Shown piece by piece: positions 18,923-26,136 of a stretch of DNA of 64,000 bases. Source of the DNA: Pantoea sp. Cy-639 (GTDB taxonomy: Bacteria > Pseudomonadota > Gammaproteobacteria > Pseudomonadales > Pseudomonadaceae). The stretch covers positions 62,001 to 126,000 of the forward strand of contig NZ_VWXI01000013.1 in assembly GCF_011752525.1 (NCBI RefSeq), given 5' to 3'. The translations under genes and the position numbers were made by a program. The notes below the pieces were generated by a model. That model did not search any database. It was not told the origin of the DNA and saw only the letters and a list, made by a program, of their open reading frames with translations. Numbering within the stretch: position 1 is the first letter of the stretch; every line of letters starts with the position of its first letter.

Positions 18923-20377
18923 TCAGCCGATGGCTGCGGAGGGGACGCGCCCGTAGATATCGGTAAATCGCACGATGTCGTCCTCGCCCAGGTACTCGCC
19001 GCTCTGCACCTCGATCATGACCAGGTCGATGACGCCGGGGTTGGTCAGGCGATGGCTGCGCCCAGGCTTGATGAAGGTCGACTCGTTGGTATCGAGCAGA
19101 AATTCCTCCTCGCCGTTGGTCACGCAGGCCATGCCGCTGACCACGATCCAGTGTTCGCTGCGGTGATGGTGCATCTGCAGCGACAGCGATTCACCCGGGC
19201 GCACCATGATCCGCTTGATCTTGAACCGCGGGCCCTCCTCGAGCACGGTGTACAGCCCCCAGGGGCGGGTCACCGTGCGGTGCAGGCGATAGGCATCGTG
19301 GCCCTGCTGCTTGAGCTGCTGGGCGATCACCTTGACCTCTTGGCTGCGCGCGGCATCGGCGATCAGCAGGGCGTCGGGGGTGTCGATGACGATCAGGTTG
19401 TCCAGGCCGACGGCGCCCACCAGCCTGCGGGGTGAGTCGATGTAGCAGTTGCTCACGTCGTGCAGCACAGCCTCGCCGTTGCAGTGGTTGCCCTGGGCGT
19501 CGGTGGGGCGCAGTTCGCGCACCGCTTCCCAGCAGCCGATATCGCTCCAGCCGAGGTCGCAAGGCACCACCGCCACCCGCGAAGAGTGTTCCATCAGGGC
19601 GTAGTCGATGGAAATGTCGGGTGCCTGCCCGAAGCTGTCGGCAGCGAGTTCCACCTGGCGCTCGCCGCTGCCCATTTTCACTGGGCTTCGAGCCAGGCAC
19701 TGGCTGGCGCATTCGAGTACTTCAGGGGCGTGTTCGCGCAGTTCGTCGAGCAGGGAGCCGACGCGCAGGCAGAACATGCCGGCGTTCCACAAGTGGTGGC
19801 CGCTTTCCAGGTAGCGTTCGGCGTGGGCGGCATCCGGTTTTTCGACGAAGCGCGCGACCTTGTGGCCACCTGCGTCGATGGGTTGGCCTTGTTCGATGTA
19901 GCCAAAGCCCGTTTCGGCGCGGGTCGGACGCAGGCCAAAGGTGGTCAGCCAGCCCTGCGCGGCAAGTAGCTGGGCCTGCTCGACGGCGTCGGCGAAGGCG
20001 GGCAGGTCATTGACCAGGTGGTCGGCGGGCAGCACCAGCAGCAGGCAGTCCTCGCCGTGCTCGCGGGCGCAGTCCAGCGCGGCGATGGCGATGGCTGGCG
20101 CGGTGTTGCGGCCGACGGGCTCGAGCAGGAAGTCGAGGGCGAGCCGCTGCTGGTTGAGCTGGCGGTACTCGTCCTGAGTGCGGAAGAACAGATCGCGGTT
20201 GGTCACTGTGAGTACCCGTTCGACGCCGGGGAGGCTGCTGGCGCGGCTGAAGGTCTTCTGCAACAGGCTCTGGCCATCGGGCAGGCGCATGAAGGGCTTG
20301 GGCATGGCCTCGCGGGAAACCGGCCACAGCCGGGTGCCGGCGCCGCCAGCGATGATGCAGGGGATCAGAGTGCTCAT
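18923..20377 (-). CDS. mannose-1-phosphate guanylyltransferase / mannose-6-phosphate isomerase
   Basis: The 484-aa product belongs to the bifunctional ManC/AlgA/PslB/WbpW family that makes GDP-mannose for exopolysaccharides and O-antigen. The N-terminal pyrophosphorylase has IIAGGAGTRLWPVSREAMPK (nucleotide-binding signature) and FVEKPDAAHAERYL; the C-terminal cupin-type isomerase has the metal-binding MHHHRSEHW (His and Glu ligands) and FIKPGRSHRLTNPG. I start at the ATG at 20377; a GTG six bases upstream is too close to the SD. It stands alone, without polysaccharide genes next to it, so the polymer it supplies is unknown. The exact paralogue name cannot be fixed, so no symbol is given. Confidence 0.9.
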   Translation of the reverse strand: MSTLIPCIIAGGAGTRLWPVSREAMPKPFMRLPDGQSLLQKTFSRASSLPGVERVLTVTNRDLFFRTQDEYRQLNQQRLALDFLLEPVGRNTAPAIAIAALDCAREHGEDCLLLVLPADHLVNDLPAFADAVEQAQLLAAQGWLTTFGLRPTRAETGFGYIEQGQPIDAGGHKVARFVEKPDAAHAERYLESGHHLWNAGMFCLRVGSLLDELREHAPEVLECASQCLARSPVKMGSGERQVELAADSFGQAPDISIDYALMEHSSRVAVVPCDLGWSDIGCWEAVRELRPTDAQGNHCNGEAVLHDVSNCYIDSPRRLVGAVGLDNLIVIDTPDALLIADAARSQEVKVIAQQLKQQGHDAYRLHRTVTRPWGLYTVLEEGPRFKIKRIMVRPGESLSLQMHHHRSEHWIVVSGMACVTNGEEEFLLDTNESTFIKPGRSHRLTNPGVIDLVMIEVQSGEYLGEDDIVRFTDIYGRVPSAAIG

Positions 20378-20641
20378 GGTCACAACCTCGGGTCAGGCGC
20401 TGTGGGCAGCGCGATGAGAAGAAATCACGACCTGTCAGGCATCTGGCAGCAAAAAAGTCAAAAAACCGACTTTCATGAGCGGCATCGTCCGTGAAGGCCA
20501 AATAATTGTCGGATGATGCACCTGTCGATACGGCCTTTCAATGATATTTGTATGAAGTGCGCCAATTTGGTGTGGGCTATGGAGCATTTCAGGTGTCGGC
20601 ATGGTCGAGATGGCGACGAGCCATTTCCAGAGGAAGCCACG

Positions 20642-21529
20642 ATGGACGAACGCAAGGCGCTGTTGATCTTGCATGGCAAGCAGGCCACCAACGACGAGGT
20701 ACGGGCCGCAGTGGGGCGCCTGCGTGAGCGTGGCTGGACCCTGGACGTACGTTTGACCTGGGAGGCGGGGGACGCCCGGCGTCTGGTCGGCGAGGCATTG
20801 GCTGCCGGCTATCGCAAGATAGTGGCGGGCGGTGGCGACGGCACGTTGCGCGATGTCGCCGAGGCCTTGGTCCTGGCGGATGGCCAGGCCAGCCTGGCGC
20901 TGTTGCCGCTGGGGACTGCCAACGACTTCGCCAGGGCCGCGGTAGTGCCGCTGGAGCCAGATGCGGCCCTGGCGTTGCTGGAGCAGCCCGCGCAAGCCAT
21001 CGATCTTGGGCGGGTGGGGAAACAGTTGTTTCTCAACATGGCGACCGGTGGCTTCGGCAGCCAGGTCACGGCCAACACCTCCGAGGACTTGAAAAAGGTC
21101 CTGGGCGCCGCTGCCTACCTGTTCACGGGGCTGTCACGCTTCAGCGAACTGCAGGCGGCCACGGTGGAACTGCATGGGCCTGGCTTCAGCTGGCAAGGCG
21201 AATTGCTGGCGCTGGGGATCGGCAACGGCCGGCAGGCCGGTGGTGGACATGCACTGTGCCCTCAGGCGAAGGTCGATGACGGCTTGCTGGACATTGGTAT
21301 CCTGCCGGCACCTCAGGAGGTGGGCGGGACCTTGCGTGGGCTGCTGGCAGGGGAGGAGCTGATGGTTCGCGCCCGCCTGCCCTGGGTCGAGATCAAGAGC
21401 GCTCAGGGACTGGACATCAACCTCGATGGTGAGCCCTTGCAGGCCGACAGCCTGCGCTTCGAGGCGCTGCCTCGGGCCTTGCGCGTGCATTTGCCGGGCG
21501 ACTCGCCGCTGCTCAGTCGTCCAGGCTGA
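20642..21529 (+). CDS. yegS: lipid kinase YegS-like (diacylglycerol kinase catalytic domain)
   Basis: YegS-type enzymes phosphorylate diacylglycerol or phosphatidylglycerol. The 295-aa product has the diacylglycerol-kinase signature GGGDGTLRDVAEAL and LGTANDFARAA (about 62-98), and a C-terminal beta-sandwich with GNGRQAGGGHALCPQAKVDDGLLD and the IDINLDGEPL-like segment. Length is typical. The start at 20642 (MDERKALLILHG) follows CAGAGGAAGCCACG; a longer in-frame ATG at 20513 is not conserved-looking. Its last 17 bases overlap the 3' end of the opposite-strand response regulator gene, so the two messages are complementary at their ends. Confidence 0.93.
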   Translation: MDERKALLILHGKQATNDEVRAAVGRLRERGWTLDVRLTWEAGDARRLVGEALAAGYRKIVAGGGDGTLRDVAEALVLADGQASLALLPLGTANDFARAAVVPLEPDAALALLEQPAQAIDLGRVGKQLFLNMATGGFGSQVTANTSEDLKKVLGAAAYLFTGLSRFSELQAATVELHGPGFSWQGELLALGIGNGRQAGGGHALCPQAKVDDGLLDIGILPAPQEVGGTLRGLLAGEELMVRARLPWVEIKSAQGLDINLDGEPLQADSLRFEALPRALRVHLPGDSPLLSRPG

Positions 21530-22166
21530 TGATCTTCTCGCGCACGGCGAACAGTACCAGTCCGGCCACATCGTAGATCTGCAGGCGTTTCATGATCTGC
21601 GAGCGATGGGTCTCCACGGTCTTGATCGACAGGCCCAGGCCGCTGGCAATTTCCCGGGTCGATTTGCCGCGCACGATCAGCCGCAGGATCTCCAGTTGGC
21701 GCGCGGTCAGGTTGTGGCGCTCGTCGCCCAGCCTGCTCTGGGCACGCAACAGTGCCTGGTTGATCACGGTGTGGGCGATTGCCGGGCTCAGGTAACGTTC
21801 GTGGTTGCTCAGGGCCACCAGGGCCTGCTCCAGCTCGCTGGCAGTGGTGTCCTTGAGCAGGTAGCCATGGGCACCGCTTTCCAGGGCGCGCATGATCAGC
21901 TCCGGGTCGGTGTGCATGGACAGGATCAGCACCTTGCAGGTGCAACCGTTTGCGCGCAGTTGCGTCAGTGCATCCAGGCCGCTGGTGGTGCGCATCGAGA
22001 TGTCCAGCAGGACGATGTCCGGCGCCAGGCGCTGGACGTGCTCCAGCAGTTGGCTGCCATCTTCGGCTTCGCCGACCACGGTGTAGCCGGGAATGTCCGC
22101 TATCAATGCCCTCACGCCGGCACGGATCAGGGAATGGTCATCCACCAGCAGCAATCTACAGGTCAT
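21513..22166 (-). CDS. NarL/FixJ-family two-component response regulator
   Basis: The 217-aa product has an N-terminal receiver domain with acidic D9/D10, phospho-acceptor D55 in IVLLDISM, switch Ser in ILSMHTD and conserved Lys in GYLLKDTTASE, followed by a LuxR-type DNA-binding domain (LTARQLEILRLIVRGKSTREIA... TVETHRSQIMKRL, about 147-200). Its start overlaps the end of the adjacent histidine kinase by 11 bp, so the two form a translationally coupled pair. The target genes and signal cannot be read from the window. It overlaps yegS tail-to-tail by 17 bp. Confidence 0.94.
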   Translation of the reverse strand: MTCRLLLVDDHSLIRAGVRALIADIPGYTVVGEAEDGSQLLEHVQRLAPDIVLLDISMRTTSGLDALTQLRANGCTCKVLILSMHTDPELIMRALESGAHGYLLKDTTASELEQALVALSNHERYLSPAIAHTVINQALLRAQSRLGDERHNLTARQLEILRLIVRGKSTREIASGLGLSIKTVETHRSQIMKRLQIYDVAGLVLFAVREKIISLDD

Positions 22167-23097
22167 CGGAAGAAGGGGTCCTGGCGCGTTCCTGGCTGCG
22201 TGGCGGCCAAGGGAACAAAGCGTTGATCTGGGTACCTTGGCCGGGCTGGCTGGTAATGGTCAGGCTGCCTTGCAGCGCGGTGGCGCGCTCGAGCATGCCG
22301 GCCATGCCACGTTGACCGGCATAGGCGGGATCCTGGGCAGGCACGAAGCCACAGCCATCGTCGTGGATCGACAGGGCCAGGCCTGCCGGCGTGCGCTGCA
22401 GGCGGATCACCAGGTTGTGCGCCTGGGCATGGCGCAGCATGTTGGTGACGGCCTCCTGGGTGATGCGGAAGGCAGCCATGGCGACTTCGTCGCTGATGCC
22501 GCCCAGGCGCTGTTGGCACTCCAGGCTCCAGTGCACGTCGCTGCTTTCCAGGGTGCGCAGCAGGTGCGCGCGCAGGCTGGCCTCGAGGCCCAGGCTGGCC
22601 AGCTGTCGCGGATTGAGAATGGCGGACACGTCGCGCACGTTGCTCAAGGTGTGGTCCAGGGTGCTGCGCAGGGTACTGCAGTGGGTCTGCAGTTCAGTGG
22701 GGACGCGGCGCTGCAGCCAATCGACCTGGAGCTTGGCGGCGGTCAGCAGTTGACCGATATCGTCGTGCAGTTCGCGGCTAAGGCGCTGGCGTTCGCTTTC
22801 CTGGACCTTGAGCATGCGGTCGGCCAACTCCGCTGGGCGCAGGCTGATGGAGCGCGCCCAGTGGCGCAGGTGCCAGCCCACCCCGAGCATGGCCACCAGT
22901 TGCAACAGCAGCAGGCTGGCAGAGAGTGGCTGGGTCTGCAGATAGGCCGCCAGGTTGGCCGCCAGCGAGGCCACGCACAACAGCGTGGTTGCCCAGCGGA
23001 GCAAGGCTGCGCGGGAGTGGCAACGCTGGAACATCTTCAAGCGTGGAAGCATAGATAGGGAGGCCACTGAATTATTGCTGTTGGAGGCATTGCACAT
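22156..23097 (-). CDS. NarX/LiaS-type sensor histidine kinase
   Basis: The product, 313 aa from the ATG at 23097, has two hydrophobic segments (about 30-53 and 56-77) with almost no periplasmic loop between them, then a HisKA_3 dimerisation domain with the phospho-acceptor H111 in RELHDDIGQLL and a HATPase domain (EAVTNMLRHAQAHN, DDGCGF, QRGMAGMLERA). A compact two-TM input region suggests membrane or intramembrane sensing, which is inference. No strong SD is visible; an ATG at 23052 (MLPRLKMFQ) is an alternative start giving 298 aa. It overlaps its response regulator gene by 11 bp. Confidence 0.9.
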   Translation of the reverse strand: MCNASNSNNSVASLSMLPRLKMFQRCHSRAALLRWATTLLCVASLAANLAAYLQTQPLSASLLLLQLVAMLGVGWHLRHWARSISLRPAELADRMLKVQESERQRLSRELHDDIGQLLTAAKLQVDWLQRRVPTELQTHCSTLRSTLDHTLSNVRDVSAILNPRQLASLGLEASLRAHLLRTLESSDVHWSLECQQRLGGISDEVAMAAFRITQEAVTNMLRHAQAHNLVIRLQRTPAGLALSIHDDGCGFVPAQDPAYAGQRGMAGMLERATALQGSLTITSQPGQGTQINALFPWPPRSQERARTPSSDDL

Positions 23098-23423
23098 GTC
23101 TAACCAGAGCTGTTGGCGTCCCGCCTTGATCAAAGTCGGAGTACGCGTCCAATGGCCAATACCCACGTTGCGCAAGTTGGAATGTGCGCATGTTAACACT
23201 TTGGGCGGCGTTGGTCGCGGGGGGGTAAGTGCTTGAGGCCTCGAATTTTAAGGGCTGCTGCGGTGCTGTCGAGTGAATTCTGGACTAGCTGAGTGCCACT
23301 ATCCGAGAAGGTGCCGAACCGCAACTGCAACTAGCGAAGAACCCTCGGTAAACATCTGGAAAAACTTGTCGGTACTTTGCAAGTTCAACCAGGATTCGGC
23401 TTAGTTGCCACTCGAATGTTCCG
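23098..23423. other. 326-bp intergenic region upstream of the sensor kinase
   Basis: No convincing gene. It has lower GC than the flanks in places and must hold the kinase promoter (minus strand) and the 3' end of the Hpt-like message. An open frame covering 23285-23554 on the minus strand overlaps the Hpt-like gene in another frame and has no SD. Confidence 0.5.
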
Positions 23424-23930
23424 TTAGTGTTCGCGTCCTGGTGCCACCACATTGTTCGGCAAGCTGTTGTGGGGATGGATGCAGTAGGTCCCGGCCCCCT
23501 CGCAGGGCGCGCACAGCTGGGTGGCTGGTTGCCCGAGTGCGCCGGCCAGGTCACTCAGCAACTGGTGTTGCTCTTCGTTGTCGAGGTTCAGGCGTCCGGT
23601 CCTTGGGTCGACCAGTTCCAGTTGCCAGGCCAGCAGCGTCAGGCAGGCCTCTAGCGCGCTCAGTGCCTCGCCTTGCAGGCGACGCTGGCTGCAGGCGGGC
23701 GCCAGCAATTGCTGCAAGGTGCGGGTGTAGTGAGCCACTTCGACCAGGCCCAGCGCATCGGCGCGGCGGGCGAGAGTGTCGAGGGTATCGTTCAGGCAGA
23801 GACAGGCGTCCGGGTCATTGCTGATCAGTTCCAGGTGCTGTGTACACTCCTGGGACTTGGTCAGCAGGACCTGCGCATCGAGCAGGAAGTCCTGCAATGC
23901 GCTGTTGTGCAGTGGCGCGCTATCCATCAT
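23424..23930 (-). CDS. Hpt-like protein lacking the phospho-acceptor histidine
   Basis: The 168-aa product resembles a histidine-phosphotransfer domain (about 5-80): helical, with SNDPDACLCLNDTLDTLARRADALGLVEVAHYTRTL-like spacing split here as CLNDTLDTLARR and ADALGLVEVAHY. Aligned on the LGL motif, the HTLKG active site reads DTLAR, so the His is replaced by D51. The second half is a predicted helix plus a Cys/His-rich tail (LCAPCEG, TYCIHPHN). I start at 23930, where CTGGAGCGGC gives a good SD; a longer reading from 24026 is possible. It sits between a NarL-type system and cheV, which suggests a signalling role without phosphotransfer. Confidence 0.75.
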   Translation of the reverse strand: MMDSAPLHNSALQDFLLDAQVLLTKSQECTQHLELISNDPDACLCLNDTLDTLARRADALGLVEVAHYTRTLQQLLAPACSQRRLQGEALSALEACLTLLAWQLELVDPRTGRLNLDNEEQHQLLSDLAGALGQPATQLCAPCEGAGTYCIHPHNSLPNNVVAPGREH

Positions 23931-24204
23931 GCCGCTCCAGCGCGAAGGGCTGGAGCAGGGGTTGGCCACACCAATACGATCGCTAGCAAAAGCCTGACTC
24001 CGTTCATGCATTGAGAATGGCGTCACATTAATGGCTAATGGATATTGCGAACATCAGGTTGCACCCGATTGCCACTAGGGGTTTCCCTGATGGGGATTCA
24101 AACGGGTGATACGTATGGCGGGGTGCCGAGGGCAGGATGTGCCAGCAGTAAACCATGATGGTAAAGTGATATCAATCACCCGCAACAGCTTTTTCCATCA
24201 GGGG
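23931..24204. other. divergent intergenic region between the Hpt-like gene and cheV
   Basis: Together with the sigma-28 promoter and cheV leader this makes 351 bp without a supported gene. It is AT-richer than its surroundings and contains TGATATCAATCA at about 24167, which is not an Anr box because spacing and half-sites do not fit. Confidence 0.5.
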
Positions 24205-24231
24205 TCAAGCTGGGCGATCGGCCGCCGATAC
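24205..24231 (+). promoter_or_regulatory. sigma-28 (FliA) promoter of cheV
   Basis: TCAAGCTG (24205-24212), 11 bp, then GCCGATAC (24224-24231). This matches the flagellar sigma factor consensus TAAAGTTT-N11-GCCGATAA, and the Pseudomonas form TCAAG with GCCGATA, in spacing and nearly all key bases. Transcription would begin about 45 bp before the cheV start. Confidence 0.85.
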
Positions 24232-24281
24232 AAGACGGATACGATCACTTTTTCCCGACTCAAGCCAGGGGGCTTTCGACA

Positions 24282-25217
24282 ATGGCCGGCATTCTCGACA
24301 CGGTAGACCAACGCACGCAATTGGTAGGTGAGAACCGCCTGGAAATTCTCATGTTCCGCCTGGCTGGCCGCCAGTTGTTCGCCATCAACGTGTTCAAGGT
24401 CCAGGAGGTGCTGCAACTGCCCAAGCTGACCTTGATGCCGCAACGTCACACCTTCGTCTGCGGCGTGGTCAACCTGCGTGGCCAGACCCTGCCGGTGATC
24501 GACCTGTCCCAGGCGATTGGCATGCGCCCACTGCAGCCGGGGCCGGACAGCACCATCATCGTCACCGAGTACAACCGCTCGGTGCAGGCGTTCCTGGTTG
24601 GGGGCGTCGATCGCATCGTCAACATGAACTGGGAAGCCATCATGCCGCCGCCGACCAGTGCCGGCCGTCAACACTACCTGACCGCGATCACCAAGGTCGA
24701 TGAAAAGCTGGTGGAAATCATCGATGTGGAGAAGGTCCTGGCAGAGATCGTGCCCTACAGCGCCAAGGTTTCCCGCGACAAGCTCGAGGACCCTGTCCTG
24801 GCGCGTGCCCGTGGTCGCGAGGTGCTGCTGGTGGATGATTCCAGCGTGGCTCTGGCACAGTTGCGCGATACCTTGTCGCAACTGGGGGTCAAGCTCCATG
24901 TGGCCAGCGATGGTCTCAAGGCCTTGCGCCTGCTCAAGGGCTGGGCCGATGCTGGCGAAAACGTCTGCGAGAAGCTGCTGATGATCTTCACCGATGCGGA
25001 AATGCCCGAGATGGATGGCTACCGCTTGACCACCGAGATTCGCAACGACCCGCGCCTGCGTGGTCTTTACGTGGTGTTGCACACCTCGTTGTCGGGCAGT
25101 TTCAACGAATCGATGGTGAAAAAGGTCGGCTGCGACAACTTCCTCTCCAAATTCCAGCCCGATCGCCTGGTGGATGTGGTGCGCCAGCGTCTGTCCCTGG
25201 ATCACGCCTCGGCATGA
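24282..25217 (+). CDS. cheV: chemotaxis protein CheV
   Basis: CheV couples chemoreceptors to CheA and can be modulated by phosphorylation. The 311-aa product has a CheW domain (about 18-160) with LEILMFRLAGRQLFAINVFKV and GVVNLRGQTLPVIDL, then a receiver domain (about 178-308) with D185/D186, phospho-acceptor D238 in FTDAEMPEMDGY, switch Thr in VLHTSLSG and Lys in FLSKFQPD. All catalytic residues are present. The promoter has a near-consensus sigma-28 site, so expression with the flagellar regulon is expected. Pseudomonads carry several cheV copies; which one this is cannot be told. The MOSC gene follows 51 bp downstream. Confidence 0.95.
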   Translation: MAGILDTVDQRTQLVGENRLEILMFRLAGRQLFAINVFKVQEVLQLPKLTLMPQRHTFVCGVVNLRGQTLPVIDLSQAIGMRPLQPGPDSTIIVTEYNRSVQAFLVGGVDRIVNMNWEAIMPPPTSAGRQHYLTAITKVDEKLVEIIDVEKVLAEIVPYSAKVSRDKLEDPVLARARGREVLLVDDSSVALAQLRDTLSQLGVKLHVASDGLKALRLLKGWADAGENVCEKLLMIFTDAEMPEMDGYRLTTEIRNDPRLRGLYVVLHTSLSGSFNESMVKKVGCDNFLSKFQPDRLVDVVRQRLSLDHASA

Positions 25218-25268
25218 CCGCGCGCCCGGTATAAGCTTGGCTTTTCCATTGGCTCAAGGCGGGCAAGG

Positions 25269-26072
25269 ATGTATCTCAGTGCGTTGTACCGTTATCCGGT
25301 GAAATCGGCGCGGGCCCAGCCGTTGCAGGCGTCTGCAGTGGGTAACCTGGGTCTGGCGGGAGATCGGCGATGGATGGTGGTGGAGGAGGAGAATGGCCGC
25401 TTCCTCACCCAGCGCGCCTGGCCGTTGCTCGGGCAGATCGCTGCCGCTGAAGGTGCGGCGGGCCAGTTGATCCTCGAGGCGCCGGGACTGGCGCCGCTGG
25501 AGGTTGCCGTGCCTGTGGCGGATGAGGGCTTGCGCGGTGTCACGATCTGGCGCGACACGTTGCGCGTGCCTGATGCCGGTGATGCCGCAGCAGCCTGGCT
25601 GAGCGGTCTGCTCGGCAAGGCGGTGCGGCTGGTGCATTGTCCCGAGCCGCGTGCCCGCTACCTGCCCAGTGGCTATGGCCTGAACAGCGACCGTGCGGCG
25701 TTTCCCGATGGTTTCCCGTTGCTGCTGATCGGCCAGGCGTCACTGGATGAGCTGAGCAGGCGGGTCGGGCGACCGATGGAAATGCTGCGCTTTCGGCCGA
25801 ACCTGGTGGTCGAGGGGGCCGAGGCGTTCGCCGAAGACCGCTGGAAGCGCATCCGCATCGGCGAGATGACCTTCCGGGTGCTCAAGCCCAGTGTGCGTTG
25901 CATCTTCACCACCCTTGATCCGGCCACCGGTGAGCGCAGCCCGGACCGGGAGCCGCTGACCACCCTCAAGCGCTTCCGCGAGCGGGAAGGGGATGTCTTG
26001 TTTGGGCAGAACCTGGCGGTGGATGGCGTGGGTGAACTGAAGGTCGGGATGACGGTTGAGGTGCTGGAATGA
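25269..26072 (+). CDS. MOSC domain protein (YcbX/MOCOS C-terminal type)
   Basis: The 267-aa product has an N-terminal MOSC beta-barrel domain (MYLSALYRYPVKSARAQPLQ, GDRRWMVVEEENGRFLTQR) and a C-terminal MOSC domain (FPLLLIGQASLDELSRRVG, FRPNLVVEGAEAFAED, and MTFRVLKPSVRCIFTTLDPATGE with the single conserved Cys). Relatives bind molybdenum cofactor and reduce N-hydroxylated compounds; unlike YcbX of enterics this one lacks a C-terminal ferredoxin domain, so an external electron donor would be needed. This use of molybdenum cofactor agrees with moaB-moeA 7 kb upstream. A REP pair follows the stop. Confidence 0.92.
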   Translation: MYLSALYRYPVKSARAQPLQASAVGNLGLAGDRRWMVVEEENGRFLTQRAWPLLGQIAAAEGAAGQLILEAPGLAPLEVAVPVADEGLRGVTIWRDTLRVPDAGDAAAAWLSGLLGKAVRLVHCPEPRARYLPSGYGLNSDRAAFPDGFPLLLIGQASLDELSRRVGRPMEMLRFRPNLVVEGAEAFAEDRWKRIRIGEMTFRVLKPSVRCIFTTLDPATGERSPDREPLTTLKRFREREGDVLFGQNLAVDGVGELKVGMTVEVLE

Positions 26073-26073
26073 A

Positions 26074-26127
26074 TAGCGGGACAAGCTCGCTCCCACGTTG
26101 ATTGCATGGGGTGGGCTTGTCCCGCGA
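26074..26127. repeat. REP palindrome pair between MOSC gene and slt
   Basis: TAGCGGGACAAGCTCGCTCCCA (left, from 26074) and GTGGGCTTGTCCCGCGA (right, to 26127) form an imperfect inverted pair at a convergent junction, with the GACAAG variant of the REP core. Confidence 0.85.
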
Positions 26128-26136
26128 GGGCGTTGC

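Noticed and set aside
23285..23554. An 89-codon minus-strand frame overlapping the Hpt-like gene's 3' end
   Set aside because: Different frame from the supported gene, no SD, only part of it looks protein-like.
24165..24180. TGATATCAATCA as a possible Anr box near cheV
   Set aside because: Half-sites are not TTGAT/ATCAA at N4 spacing.
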